64,000 nt of DNA, taken from NCBI RefSeq assembly GCF_014168535.1, contig NZ_CP060007.1, positions 3,410,001-3,474,000 of the forward strand. The letters are read 5' to 3'. The stretch comes from Lacibacter sediminis (GTDB lineage: Bacteria; Bacteroidota; Bacteroidia; Chitinophagales; Chitinophagaceae). Positions 53,322 to 61,188 of this stretch are shown here, one piece after another. Within the stretch, counting starts at the first letter, position 1. Each line of letters opens with the position of its first letter. The notes below the pieces were generated by a model. The model made no database searches. It had not been told where the DNA came from and saw only the letters and a list, made by a program, of their open reading frames with translations. A program made the translations under genes and the position numbers.

Positions 53322-55632
53322 GCAATTAACATCATGGGGAAATGATCTGCAATTTATGAGTGGCACTAAACAGGTGCCGGAAATTTTACTCATCACTTCC
53401 TACCCACCCCGTGAATGTGGCATTGCTACTTACTCACAGGATCTTATTAAAGCACTGGTGAATAAATTTGACGACTCGTTCAACTTCAGTATTTGTGCAC
53501 TTGAATCAAACACCGAAACACCTGCTTATACAGAACCTGTTAAATATATCTTGAATACAGATGATGCTGATGCTTTTCTACGATTGGGTGAAAGCATTGA
53601 AGCAGATACGGCTGTAAAAATGATATTGATACAACACGAATTTGGTTTTTTCCAACAGCAGGAAGCTGCCTTCCTTCGTTTTTTACAATCACTTCACAAA
53701 CCATTTGCCATTGTTTTTCATACTGTATTGCCTTTGCCGGGTAAAGAGCTGCTACAGCAGGTACAACGGATCAGTGAGCTTGCAGCATCGGTGATTGTGA
53801 TGACCAAATCATCGAAAAAAATTCTGTTGAGTGATTATCATCTTTCGTTGAAAAAAATTACGGTGATACCACACGGCACGCATCTTGTGCCACATGAACA
53901 TAAATCAACACTTAAACAAAAATATCATTTAACCGGCCGCACCATTCTTTCCACCTTTGGCTTATTGAGTTCCGGAAAAAATATTGAAACAACATTGCGA
54001 GCCTTACCAAACATTGTACAACAACATCCAACTGTATTGTTTCTGATTATTGGCAAAACACATCCATCCATTGTAAAAAGGGATGGCGAAGCTTACAGGC
54101 AACTGTTGCAATCAATGGTACAGGAATTAAAACTGGAAGATCATGTGCAGTTTATCAACTCCTTTCTTCCTTTGCCGATATTGCTTGAATACCTGCAGCT
54201 CACTGATATTTATCTTTTCACATCAAAGGACCGTAACCAGGCTGTAAGCGGAACGTTTTCTTACGCTATCAGTTGTGGTTGCCCCGTTATCTCAACGCCT
54301 ATTCCGCATGCGAGGGAAGTATTAAAACATGATGCAGGTATCATTATCGATTTTGAACAACCGGATCAATTAGCCAAAGAAGCAAACAGTTTGCTGGATA
54401 ATGAAACACTACGGAATACGATTGGCTCAAATGGCTTACACCGTATGGCTTCTACTGCCTGGGAAAACGCAGCCATTGCACATGCATTGCTGTTTAAAAA
54501 ACTGGTTGATGATCATGTGCCGCTTTGTTATGTTGCGCCGCCTGTTCATCTTGGTCATGTAAAAAAGATGACGACTGATTTTGGTATGATCCAGTTTTCA
54601 AAGATCAATCATCCGGATCTTGAATCAGGTTATACCGTTGATGATAATGCACGGGCATTAATTTCCATGTGCCAGCATTTTGAGTTGACTAGAGATAAGG
54701 CTGACATCCCATACATAACCACCTATCTCCGCTTTATTGGTTTTTGTCAGCAAGACGATGGAAGTTTTCTCAACTATGTAAATACAGAAAAAAAATTCAC
54801 TGCCCAGAACTACGAAACAAATCTTGATGATGCCAATGGAAGATCGATCTGGGCATTGGGCTATTTAATTTCGTTACGTCCTTTGTTGCCGGTACAACTT
54901 ACCAGTATGGCAAACCATATTTTTCAGAAAGCCATACCCTATCTGCGCACTTTACATTCAAGCCGGGCAATGGCATTTATCATTAAAGGGTTGTATTACC
55001 GTCATTTAAAAATAAAACTCCCCGAAAACAGTTTGTTCATTACCGAAATGGCGAGCAGGTTGTTGCAGATGTACAGGCACGAGCAGGAAGAGGAATGGTG
55101 TTGGTATGAAAGTTATCTCACGTATGCCAATAGTGTTTTACCTGAAGCAATGCTCTGCGCATGGATGGCAACCGGTAATGATGCATATAAAGAAACAGCA
55201 GTTCGCTCCTTTGATTTTTTACTGGGCAAACTGTTTGGTAAAGAAAAGATCAGAGTCATATCTAATCAAACATGGATGCACAAAGGAAAAGAAGTGTTAT
55301 TGCAGAAGAACGGTGGCGAACAACCCATTGATGTTGCTTATACGATTCTTGCTTTAAGTAAGTTCTATGAAGTGTTCAAGAAACAAGGTTACAGAGATAA
55401 AATTGACATTGCCTTTAACTGGTTCCTGGGAGCAAATCATTTACAACAGGTCATTTACAATCCTTGTACAGGCGGTTGTTATGATGGTGTGGAAGAACAT
55501 TCGGTAAACCTGAACCAGGGTGCTGAATCAACTGTAAGTTACCTGATGGCCCGCTTAACCATTGAAAAATTACAGCGAAACATACTTCGGATGCAATTAC
55601 AGAAAAGACATCTTATGCCTTACAACCTGTGA
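53269..55632 (+). CDS. Glycosyltransferase (GT4) fused to an alpha-helical barrel-like domain
   Basis: A 787-aa protein with two parts. The N-terminal part (about 35-425) is a GT-B glycosyltransferase: LLITSYPPRECGIATYSQDLI, then FGLLSSGKNIETTLRALPNI and a donor-side YAISCGCPVISTPIPHAREVL. The C-terminal part (about 450-770) is Trp/Tyr-rich and helical (DNARALISMCQHFEL, WALGYLISLRPLL, WYESYLTYANSVLPEAMLCAW), resembling an (alpha/alpha)-barrel such as seen in glycoside-active domains. With GH130 overlapping upstream it may build or remodel a mannose-containing glycan. The N-terminal 30 residues lie in the GH130 overlap. A start at 53356 (MSGTKQ) is also plausible. Confidence 0.8.
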   Translation: MKQQMKDLIHIPSPTSFKQLTSWGNDLQFMSGTKQVPEILLITSYPPRECGIATYSQDLIKALVNKFDDSFNFSICALESNTETPAYTEPVKYILNTDDADAFLRLGESIEADTAVKMILIQHEFGFFQQQEAAFLRFLQSLHKPFAIVFHTVLPLPGKELLQQVQRISELAASVIVMTKSSKKILLSDYHLSLKKITVIPHGTHLVPHEHKSTLKQKYHLTGRTILSTFGLLSSGKNIETTLRALPNIVQQHPTVLFLIIGKTHPSIVKRDGEAYRQLLQSMVQELKLEDHVQFINSFLPLPILLEYLQLTDIYLFTSKDRNQAVSGTFSYAISCGCPVISTPIPHAREVLKHDAGIIIDFEQPDQLAKEANSLLDNETLRNTIGSNGLHRMASTAWENAAIAHALLFKKLVDDHVPLCYVAPPVHLGHVKKMTTDFGMIQFSKINHPDLESGYTVDDNARALISMCQHFELTRDKADIPYITTYLRFIGFCQQDDGSFLNYVNTEKKFTAQNYETNLDDANGRSIWALGYLISLRPLLPVQLTSMANHIFQKAIPYLRTLHSSRAMAFIIKGLYYRHLKIKLPENSLFITEMASRLLQMYRHEQEEEWCWYESYLTYANSVLPEAMLCAWMATGNDAYKETAVRSFDFLLGKLFGKEKIRVISNQTWMHKGKEVLLQKNGGEQPIDVAYTILALSKFYEVFKKQGYRDKIDIAFNWFLGANHLQQVIYNPCTGGCYDGVEEHSVNLNQGAESTVSYLMARLTIEKLQRNILRMQLQKRHLMPYNL

Positions 55633-55692
55633 ATGATACAATAAAATGGATAAATGATGTAAGAAAGCCCACTGCAAACTGAACGACCTTTA
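55628..55692 (+). promoter_or_regulatory. Composite AraC-type activator promoter, site 4
   Basis: TGTGAAT-GA-TACAAT at 55628-55642, TGTAAG at 55658-55663, and CCTTTA at 55687-55692. The first half-site overlaps the stop codon of the GT4 gene. It drives the YtxH-AI-2E operon. Confidence 0.75.
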
Positions 55693-55717
55693 TTCACACT
55701 AATAAAACAAAAATCAT

Positions 55718-55999
55718 ATGAGTGCAGGAAAAATTGTATCGGCCGTTTTGGCTGGTGTAGCAGTAGGTGCGGCATTAGGTATTTTATTTGCTCCCGATAA
55801 AGGATCTGTAACAAGAAGAACGATTGCCCGCAGAAGTAAAGATTTTACGGATGAAATTGGAGATAAAGCCAACGAATTTATTGACAGTATTACTGAAAAA
55901 TTTGAATCGGCTAAAGATGAAGCAATCCGCTTAGCTGAAAACGGAAAACATAAAGCTGAACAATTGCACGCCACTCTTCAGCCAAAGCAAAATTCGTAA
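55718..55999 (+). CDS. YtxH-domain protein
   Basis: A 93-aa protein with a short N-terminal glycine-rich helix (VSAVLAGVAVGAALGILFAPDKGSVTRR), the YtxH signature, followed by a charged amphipathic helix (DEIGDKANEFIDSITEKFESAKDEAI). YtxH proteins are general-stress proteins in Bacillus and are common in stress regulons elsewhere. It is the first gene of a four-gene operon, 25 bp after the promoter's -7 element. Confidence 0.88.
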   Translation: MSAGKIVSAVLAGVAVGAALGILFAPDKGSVTRRTIARRSKDFTDEIGDKANEFIDSITEKFESAKDEAIRLAENGKHKAEQLHATLQPKQNS

Positions 56000-56057
56000 T
56001 TACAAACGCATAAACAGGAAAGCGTTAATGGTTGTGCATAAGTGCATTACCTGAAAT

Positions 56058-56426
56058 ATGAAATTTCATACAATGGAACAAACAGAAGGCATCGTAAAAG
56101 TATTGCTTACCCAGGTAGAGGAATATGGTAAAACAAGTTTTGAACTTGCAAGGCTCAAAGCTGTGCAAAAACTTATTCCTGCAGCAACTGCTTTTACCGG
56201 CAATCTGTTTGTATTGCTAACGCTTTCTCTGTTTATATTACTACTCAACATCGGTATTTCGATGTGGTTGGGCGATCTGCTCGGCAAACCATATTTTGGT
56301 TTTATGACTGTTGCAGGGTTCTATTTACTTATTGGAATAATCCTGTATTTCACAGCAGCCAAATGGTTACGCAAACCGGTAAGTCGTTTTATCATTAAGC
56401 AAACACTCAACCAGGATAAATCATGA
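56058..56426 (+). CDS. Phage-holin-superfamily/YqjE-like membrane protein
   Basis: A 122-aa membrane protein with two helices (about 52-73 and 85-105; FVLLTLSLFILLLNIGISMWLG and AGFYLLIGIILYFTAAKWL) after an N-terminal helix (GIVKVLLTQVEEYGKTSFELARLKAVQK). This is the layout of the DUF1469/YqjE group sometimes called phage holin family, here housekeeping and not a phage gene. The start may instead be Met6 at 56073. It overlaps the next gene by 4 bp. Confidence 0.75.
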   Translation: MKFHTMEQTEGIVKVLLTQVEEYGKTSFELARLKAVQKLIPAATAFTGNLFVLLTLSLFILLLNIGISMWLGDLLGKPYFGFMTVAGFYLLIGIILYFTAAKWLRKPVSRFIIKQTLNQDKS

Positions 56427-56857
56427 GCGTCATTTTAACTGAAGCAGATCTTGCAGATGCTATTGAACTGGCTGAACAGAAGCACAAAAAGGATGGCGTG
56501 CTGCTGGTAGAAGAATTTAACCAGGCATTACTTAGTCTGAAACCGGTGAACGTACTGAAAAATATTTTTACAGAGATCACTACATCCGGTGAGTTGAAAG
56601 ATAATCTTGTAAACACATCAGCAGGTGTGGCTGCAGGTTATGCTGCTAAAATGCTTGTTGCAGGGAAATCTGCAGGCCTTGTAAGAAATATTGCGGGCAA
56701 TGCGCTGCAGTTTGGTATCAGTAATGTTGTATCAAGAAACCCCGAAACAATCAAACTGATCGGCAACACGTTGTTGTTGTTTGGCAAGCAGCTCTTCAGG
56801 AAAAAACAAGCGCCGGACCTGCTTAACCACCAACTGAATAATGAATCAGTTTCTTAA
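56423..56857 (+). CDS. Uncharacterised protein of the YtxH operon
   Basis: A 144-aa protein I do not recognise. The N-terminal half is helical and charged (EADLADAIELAEQKHKKDG, VEEFNQALLSLKPVNVLKNIFTEI). The central part is Gly/Ala-rich (NTSAGVAAGYAAKMLVAGKSAGLVRNIAG) and could be a weak membrane or amphipathic segment. It overlaps both neighbours (4 and 17 bp), so it is translationally coupled in the YtxH-holin-AI-2E operon. Confidence 0.65.
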   Translation: MSVILTEADLADAIELAEQKHKKDGVLLVEEFNQALLSLKPVNVLKNIFTEITTSGELKDNLVNTSAGVAAGYAAKMLVAGKSAGLVRNIAGNALQFGISNVVSRNPETIKLIGNTLLLFGKQLFRKKQAPDLLNHQLNNESVS

Positions 56858-57923
56858 ACTACCTTTCTATGTAAAAGCATTTGTTTTACTTACAGGAGTA
56901 TATGTGCTTGTAAGTATTCTTTCTATTGCAGGCAGTCTCATTGTTCCTATTCTCTTTGCAGGCATCATTGCAGTATTGCTGAGCCCTGCTGTTCGTTTTC
57001 TTGTAAAACGGCGCATAAACCGTGCAGTTGCCATTGCGATTATTCTGTTTATTGTATTACTTCTTTTTGCTGCACTCATGTTACTGCTTTCAACACAGTT
57101 AACAAATTTAAACGATGCACTTCCCCAACTAAGTGATAAGTTCAATGAATTTTCTGACAGTGCCATTAACTGGGTATCTGCTACATTCAATATTGAAAAA
57201 GAAAAGATCACGAACCGAATAGAGCAATCAAAAGTGGAACTACTTGACGGAAGTAATGCAGCGATTGGTTTTACCCTTACGAATATGGGTAATGGATTAG
57301 CAATGATCTTTCTGATACCTGTGTACACATTTATGATCCTCTTCTATCAGCCACATTTACTGCAATTCATTCGCCGAGCTACAGGCAACGCAAATCAGGA
57401 ACAAACAACTGAACTGCTGGGCGAAACAAAAACCATCATTCAACATTACCTCGTAGGACTTTTCTTTGAGTTTCTTATTGTTGCTGCATTAAATATCATG
57501 GGCCTGTTTGCATTAGGCATTAACTATGCATTACTGTTGGGCATTGCAGGAGCTTTGCTTAACATCATCCCCTATATCGGCGGTTTAATTGCATTGATTT
57601 TATTCATGATCATTGCATTGGTAACAAAAGAACCGGTGTATGTAATTTATGTGGCCGTATTATACAGCATCATTCAGTTCGTGGATAATAACTTTATTGT
57701 TCCAAGAATAATTGGCGCCAAAGTAAAGCTGAATGCGCTGGTATCATTAATAGGTGTTATTGCAGGCGCTGCGCTGTGGGGTATCTCAGGCATGTTTCTT
57801 TCTATTCCTGTAATTGCTATACTAAAACTTGTGTGCGACCGTATTGAATCATTAAAACCATTTGGTTTTCTGTTGGGCGAGATCAAAACTGTAAAAACAG
57901 TTCAGCGAAAAATAAAAAAATAG
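56841..57923 (+). CDS. AI-2E family transporter
   Basis: A 360-aa PerM/AI-2E-family permease with eight helices. Typical segments are GSLIVPILFAGIIAVLLSPAV near the N-terminus, LGINYALLLGIAGALLNIIPYIGGLIALI, and IQFVDNNFIVPRIIGAKVKLNALVSLIGVIAGAALWGISGMFLSIPVIAILKLV at the C-terminus. Members move ions or small molecules; the AI-2 link is only historical. It is last in the YtxH operon, overlapping the previous gene by 17 bp. Confidence 0.9.
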   Translation: MNQFLKLPFYVKAFVLLTGVYVLVSILSIAGSLIVPILFAGIIAVLLSPAVRFLVKRRINRAVAIAIILFIVLLLFAALMLLLSTQLTNLNDALPQLSDKFNEFSDSAINWVSATFNIEKEKITNRIEQSKVELLDGSNAAIGFTLTNMGNGLAMIFLIPVYTFMILFYQPHLLQFIRRATGNANQEQTTELLGETKTIIQHYLVGLFFEFLIVAALNIMGLFALGINYALLLGIAGALLNIIPYIGGLIALILFMIIALVTKEPVYVIYVAVLYSIIQFVDNNFIVPRIIGAKVKLNALVSLIGVIAGAALWGISGMFLSIPVIAILKLVCDRIESLKPFGFLLGEIKTVKTVQRKIKK

Positions 57924-57963
57924 CAATTTTCCAACTATTTATAAAAACATATCAAAAATATTG

Positions 57964-58031
57964 ATAACCTGGATTGATGATTACAGGTTATTCAATAAGA
58001 ATCCCCTTATAAAAGGGGATTCTTATTGAAT
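57964..58031. other. Double perfect hairpin downstream of the AI-2E gene
   Basis: ATAACCTG/CAGGTTAT forms an 8-bp stem at 57964-57991. From 57990 a 19-bp perfect stem follows, with ATTCAATAAGAATCCCC paired to GGGGATTCTTATTGAAT and inner TT/AA, leaving a 4-nt loop. There is no proper T-run (TTTACTT). It lies between the AI-2E gene and the convergent cupin gene. Confidence 0.8.
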
Positions 58032-58122
58032 TTACTTATGGAAGTTTAATGCCAGCAACCATCTTATTAAGTGAAACTTATTGTTTGCTAACCTTAATTT
58101 TTCTGTTTAAAAAGAACTTTAC

Positions 58123-58488
58123 TTATTCGTATCCACTTTTAATAATCGTAAGTATCATTTTAAATCGTCCATTGGGTCGAATAAAATTGGGCAAATGAGC
58201 AGGAATAATAATACCCTCTCCCGATTGCAGCAAATTGGAAACACTATTTATTACAATCTCAGCTTTGCCCTCTATGATCTGTGCAAAGGTATCAAAGGGC
58301 GAGGTTTTTTCAGTTAAACCCTCGCCGCTATCGAACGACATTACACTGATATTACCCGTAGACTTTCTTAATATTGTCTTGATCACAACCGAATTGGGTA
58401 TGTACTCAATGATCTCTACAATAATATGCGCAGTTGATTTTTCAAGTTCGCCCGTATCAACCTGGCTGTTTTCCTGACTATTATCCAT
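58123..58488 (-). CDS. Cupin-domain protein
   Basis: A 121-aa single-domain cupin. A short acidic N-terminus precedes strands with ISVMSFDSGEGLTEKTSPFDTFAQIIEGKAEIVINSVSNLLQSGEGIIIPAHLPNFIRPNGRFKMILTII. The usual metal ligands of the first cupin motif (two His) are not present (the first motif reads DSGEGLTEKTSPFDTFAQIIEG), so metal binding is doubtful. It may be a small-ligand sensor. It is transcribed from a composite promoter at 58611-58547. Confidence 0.8.
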   Translation of the reverse strand: MDNSQENSQVDTGELEKSTAHIIVEIIEYIPNSVVIKTILRKSTGNISVMSFDSGEGLTEKTSPFDTFAQIIEGKAEIVINSVSNLLQSGEGIIIPAHLPNFIRPNGRFKMILTIIKSGYE

Positions 58489-58546
58489 CTGTTTTTCTTT
58501 TGATTGGTTATACCTTAATGTGATTTATTACAATTAGCAGTTAATG

Positions 58547-58611
58547 TAAAGTTCCAACTACAAAACTGAACGATCATTATAAAGAGAAAAACTATTCTTA
58601 TATGATTCACA
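58547..58611 (-). promoter_or_regulatory. Composite AraC-type activator promoter, site 5
   Basis: On the minus strand: TGTGAAT-CA-TATAAG at 58611-58597, TATAAT at 58581-58576, and ACTTTA at 58552-58547. It drives the cupin gene. Confidence 0.75.
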
Positions 58612-58761
58612 CCTGTAAAAAGAAAGATCAAGCAAGAAAGAAGTCCCGTTATAAAACAAGTGTGGCGATCTGTAAAAAATTAAACCTATTTGCCAAGCTG
58701 CGGTGTTCTTAAATATGTCTGCAATGTCTGTATTTAAATCACACATCATCAGTTACCAGCT

Positions 58762-59082
58762 TTATAGTTTTGCTCCCGGTGTTATCTTGTACACCTGTGG
58801 ATGCACATACATTTCTCTCTCGTACTCTGTGATCGTGTGCAGCACTTTCAGTTTTTCATTGATCAGCAGTCTTAACGATTTGTCGAAGCCTTTTTTCTCT
58901 GCCTCCTGCAAGGCAAGTTCATATTGTATGATGGCAGCTTCATAGCGTCCGGTATTTTCTTCCTTTAGTGCAGCCTTGAATAATGAAACTGCATTGCCTT
59001 TCTTTTTTTCAACAAAGCGCTTTGCAAGCAAAAAAAGAATTGCTGCAGGTATGACCAATAAAAGACTATAGTAACTACCCAT
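58762..59082 (-). CDS. Small membrane protein with TPR-like helices
   Basis: A 106-aa protein with one N-terminal helix (YSLLLVIPAAILFLLAKRFV) followed by a helix pair resembling a single TPR unit (SLFKAALKEENTGRYEAAIIQYELALQEAEKKG). A charged helix follows, then the C-terminus PQVYKITPGAKL. Function is unknown. It is the target of composite site 8, which overlaps the stop codon of the AraC gene. Confidence 0.65.
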   Translation of the reverse strand: MGSYYSLLLVIPAAILFLLAKRFVEKKKGNAVSLFKAALKEENTGRYEAAIIQYELALQEAEKKGFDKSLRLLINEKLKVLHTITEYEREMYVHPQVYKITPGAKL

Positions 59083-59189
59083 AATGAGATGTTTAGATTT
59101 TTTACGGACAGGCAGATAGAAATCGATGTATCAATCATTCAGTTGCTGAATACCCCTGCCTTATCCTGAAATCCAAAATACGTTTGTTA

Positions 59190-59254
59190 TAAAGTTCACT
59201 GAAAATACCGGCAGAAGTTTTACAAATGGCAGAGAATTAGTTACAACATTCACA
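59190..59254 (-). promoter_or_regulatory. Composite AraC-type activator promoter, site 8
   Basis: On the minus strand: TGTGAAT-GT-TGTAAC at 59254-59240, TGTAAA at 59224-59219, and ACTTTA at 59195-59190. It starts within the stop codon of the AraC gene and drives the gene at 59082. Confidence 0.72.
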
Positions 59255-59810
59255 TGTCTTCCAGCATATTCCTGCGCTTATCCTTCATTTGCTTAAAATA
59301 CGAAGGAGTAAGTCCTGTTACCTTTTTGAATTGGGCGGAAAGATGGGCAACACTGCTGTAATGCATTAGGTAAGCGATCTCAGTAAGATTCAGCTCATTG
59401 TATACCAGCAATTCCTTTACCCGTTCTATTTTATGCGCTATGATGAATTTTTCGATTGTTGTTCCCTGTACTTCAGAGAAAAGATTGGCCATATATGTGT
59501 AATCATGGTTTAGCTTTTCACTTAAATAAACGGAGAAATTAACAACCAATGGTTCATCTGCGTAATGAACCATTTCCACAATTACATTTTTTATACGCTG
59601 AATAAGTACACTTTTTTTATCATCCATCAACTCAAGTCCGAATTTCGCAAGCCTCTCCTTTAATCGTTCATGTAACTCGGCTGTGAAAGGTGTAGCTATA
59701 TTCACTTCACCCAGTTCAATAATTGTATGCTCAATTCCGAGTGCAGCCAATTCTTCCTTTACAACCATTTTACAACGGATGCATACCATATTTTTTATGT
59801 AGATCTTCAT
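59250..59810 (-). CDS. HMA-like/AraC fusion transcription regulator
   Basis: A regulator of 186 aa from the ATG at 59810; an in-frame ATG at 59822 would add MSGY. The N-terminal 70 residues have an HMA-like ferredoxin fold with KNMVCIRCKMVVKEELAALGI and a CxxC pair at residues 10 and 13. The C-terminal 100 residues are an AraC/XylS helix-turn-helix pair: EKFIIAHKIERVKELLVYNELNLTEIAYLMHYSSVAHLSAQFKKVTGLTPSYFKQ. Proteins of this architecture are common in Bacteroidota. It sits inside the cluster of TGTGAAT promoters and has the domain type expected for their geometry. I infer that it is their activator and may sense metal or redox state through the CxxC. Confidence 0.88.
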   Translation of the reverse strand: MKIYIKNMVCIRCKMVVKEELAALGIEHTIIELGEVNIATPFTAELHERLKERLAKFGLELMDDKKSVLIQRIKNVIVEMVHYADEPLVVNFSVYLSEKLNHDYTYMANLFSEVQGTTIEKFIIAHKIERVKELLVYNELNLTEIAYLMHYSSVAHLSAQFKKVTGLTPSYFKQMKDKRRNMLEDM

Positions 59811-59996
59811 GTACCCACTCATAATTAGTTATCGCCTCTTCATCAATACTCCCGGCCGGCGGTTATCAAGGGGTATAGTATATGCTTTTAAAGATAGCGC
59901 TTATTACGACCCCGTCCTGAATGATTCTATACATAGACGTATTTTTTACAACTATCGTCTCAAATATCAAAAATAAAAGCCTGTATCTCCAGAATG

Positions 59997-60061
59997 TGTG
60001 AATAGTATAAGTTTCTGATGCAGATATGTAATGATACTGAACCTGAAATGAACCACCTTTA
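59997..60061 (+). promoter_or_regulatory. Composite AraC-type activator promoter, site 6
   Basis: TGTGAAT-AG-TATAAG at 59997-60011, TGTAAT at 60027-60032, and CCTTTA at 60056-60061. It drives the Thivi_2564-type gene. Confidence 0.75.
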
Positions 60062-60085
60062 AACTTATCATTTAAACTTTATATT

Positions 60086-60271
60086 ATGTCGTTGTTAACC
60101 ATTGTTATTGTCCTGATCGTTGTTGGAGTTCTTTTGTGGCTGATCAACGCTTATATTCCGATGGATCGTAAGATCAAAAACATCCTGAATATTGTAGTAG
60201 TGATTGGTGTAGTTATTTGGCTGTTAAAGGCCTTTGGCGTACTGGGATCTGTAGGCAGCATCAGTGTTTAA
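60086..60271 (+). CDS. Thivi_2564-family membrane protein
   Basis: A 61-aa protein of two helices joined by a conserved loop (LIVVGVLLWLINAYIPMDRKIKNILNIVVVIGVVIWLL). This is the Thivi_2564 family seen in stress-related gene sets. The ATG is 24 bp after the weak -7 element of site 6. The next two genes lie within 70 bp of each other on the same strand and may be read through. Confidence 0.88.
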   Translation: MSLLTIVIVLIVVGVLLWLINAYIPMDRKIKNILNIVVVIGVVIWLLKAFGVLGSVGSISV

Positions 60272-60337
60272 TAAACAGAAGCAAATTTGCTTCTGTTCCA
60301 TCGCATTTATTAACTGTACAAATCCTGTTTGTAACGA

Positions 60338-60484
60338 ATGAAAAACACGCTCAGAATTTCACTTATACTTATCGTCACTTTTATTGCCACCCTGCTTATA
60401 GCCGGGTTTCTTTTTTTATACAGCGATAAATCGCCCATGCATAAAAAAGAAACAAGTTCAGAATATAATCTCAGAACAGGATAA
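60338..60484 (+). CDS. Small single-helix membrane protein (48 aa)
   Basis: A short reading frame from ATG at 60338 to TAA. The sequence MKNTLRISLILIVTFIATLL is one membrane helix with a positive N-terminus. The tail is hydrophilic (SDKSPMHKKETSSEYN). The position between two genes of the same strand, with gaps of 66 and 52 bp, supports translation. Function is unknown. Confidence 0.5.
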   Translation: MKNTLRISLILIVTFIATLLIAGFLFLYSDKSPMHKKETSSEYNLRTG

Positions 60485-60536
60485 TACAAATCTTCTTCCA
60501 AAACAAACGTATTTCAGTTACCATAAAAACACAACA

Positions 60537-61118
60537 ATGTCGATTAATCTTTTAGAAACATTGCAAATACAACTTGGCTATCCGGCACTTCAAAAAATTG
60601 ATCCGAATACGCAAGTTGTAAAAGAGAATGATGAAACTCCGGACGAACACAGGTTTAGCCAGGCAGCACTCACTGCCGTGCTAACAGCTTTGTATAATTA
60701 CAGTCATACAGATATTGGTGCAGAAAAAATACGAACGTCATCCTCTGCCACAACATGGGCTGATCTTATTTTTACCGACAACCAACAATCTGTTATAAAA
60801 GGAATCAGCGATTATGCCAACTATACAAAAGAAAATGTAATAACCAAGCTGAACAGTATTGCTACTGCAGCAGTAAGCATTATACAGGAACAATTACCTG
60901 CTGATGCAACAATGCATCAGGTAAAAAAATTCATGAATACACAACGGAACAACATTCTTCCTTTCCTGCCGGCTGAACTGCAAATGGGAGAACTGCTTCA
61001 TGACAATACACTTGATGACCGAACAAATAAAATGGAAGGTCCGGTGTCAAGTATTATGCGTGCAATTGTCGGAAGCTTTTCAAATGGTGAAGCAGAGAAG
61101 AAAGATACTGTGCTATAA
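60537..61118 (+). CDS. Uncharacterised 193-aa cytoplasmic protein
   Basis: No family is recognised. It has no signal peptide or membrane helix. The start MSINLLETLQIQLGYPALQKIDPNTQ is followed by a mostly helical sequence (HRFSQAALTAVLTALYNYSH, NVITKLNSIATAAVSIIQEQL) and a C-terminal part with QMGELLHDNTLDDRTNKMEGPVSSIM. The LLHDNTLDDRTNKM region looks conserved in style. It may share the transcript of the two preceding small membrane proteins. A bidirectional terminator follows. Confidence 0.6.
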   Translation: MSINLLETLQIQLGYPALQKIDPNTQVVKENDETPDEHRFSQAALTAVLTALYNYSHTDIGAEKIRTSSSATTWADLIFTDNQQSVIKGISDYANYTKENVITKLNSIATAAVSIIQEQLPADATMHQVKKFMNTQRNNILPFLPAELQMGELLHDNTLDDRTNKMEGPVSSIMRAIVGSFSNGEAEKKDTVL

Positions 61119-61135
61119 AACATATTTGTGGGCAT

Positions 61136-61171
61136 AAAAAAAACACCGCCAGTATTGACGGTGTTTTTTTA
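61136..61171. terminator. Bidirectional terminator
   Basis: A run of eight A residues leads into ACACCG pairing with CGGTGT, followed by seven T residues. It lies between the convergent genes ending at 61118 and 61189. Confidence 0.9.
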
Positions 61172-61188
61172 TATATTAACCCTAACTC

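Noticed and set aside
56058..56426. Phage-like holin as sign of a prophage
   Set aside because: The protein belongs to the YqjE/holin-superfamily housekeeping group and no other phage gene is nearby.
58558..58749. Minus-strand 63-codon frame before the cupin gene
   Set aside because: It overlaps composite promoter site 5, and the composition is not protein-like.
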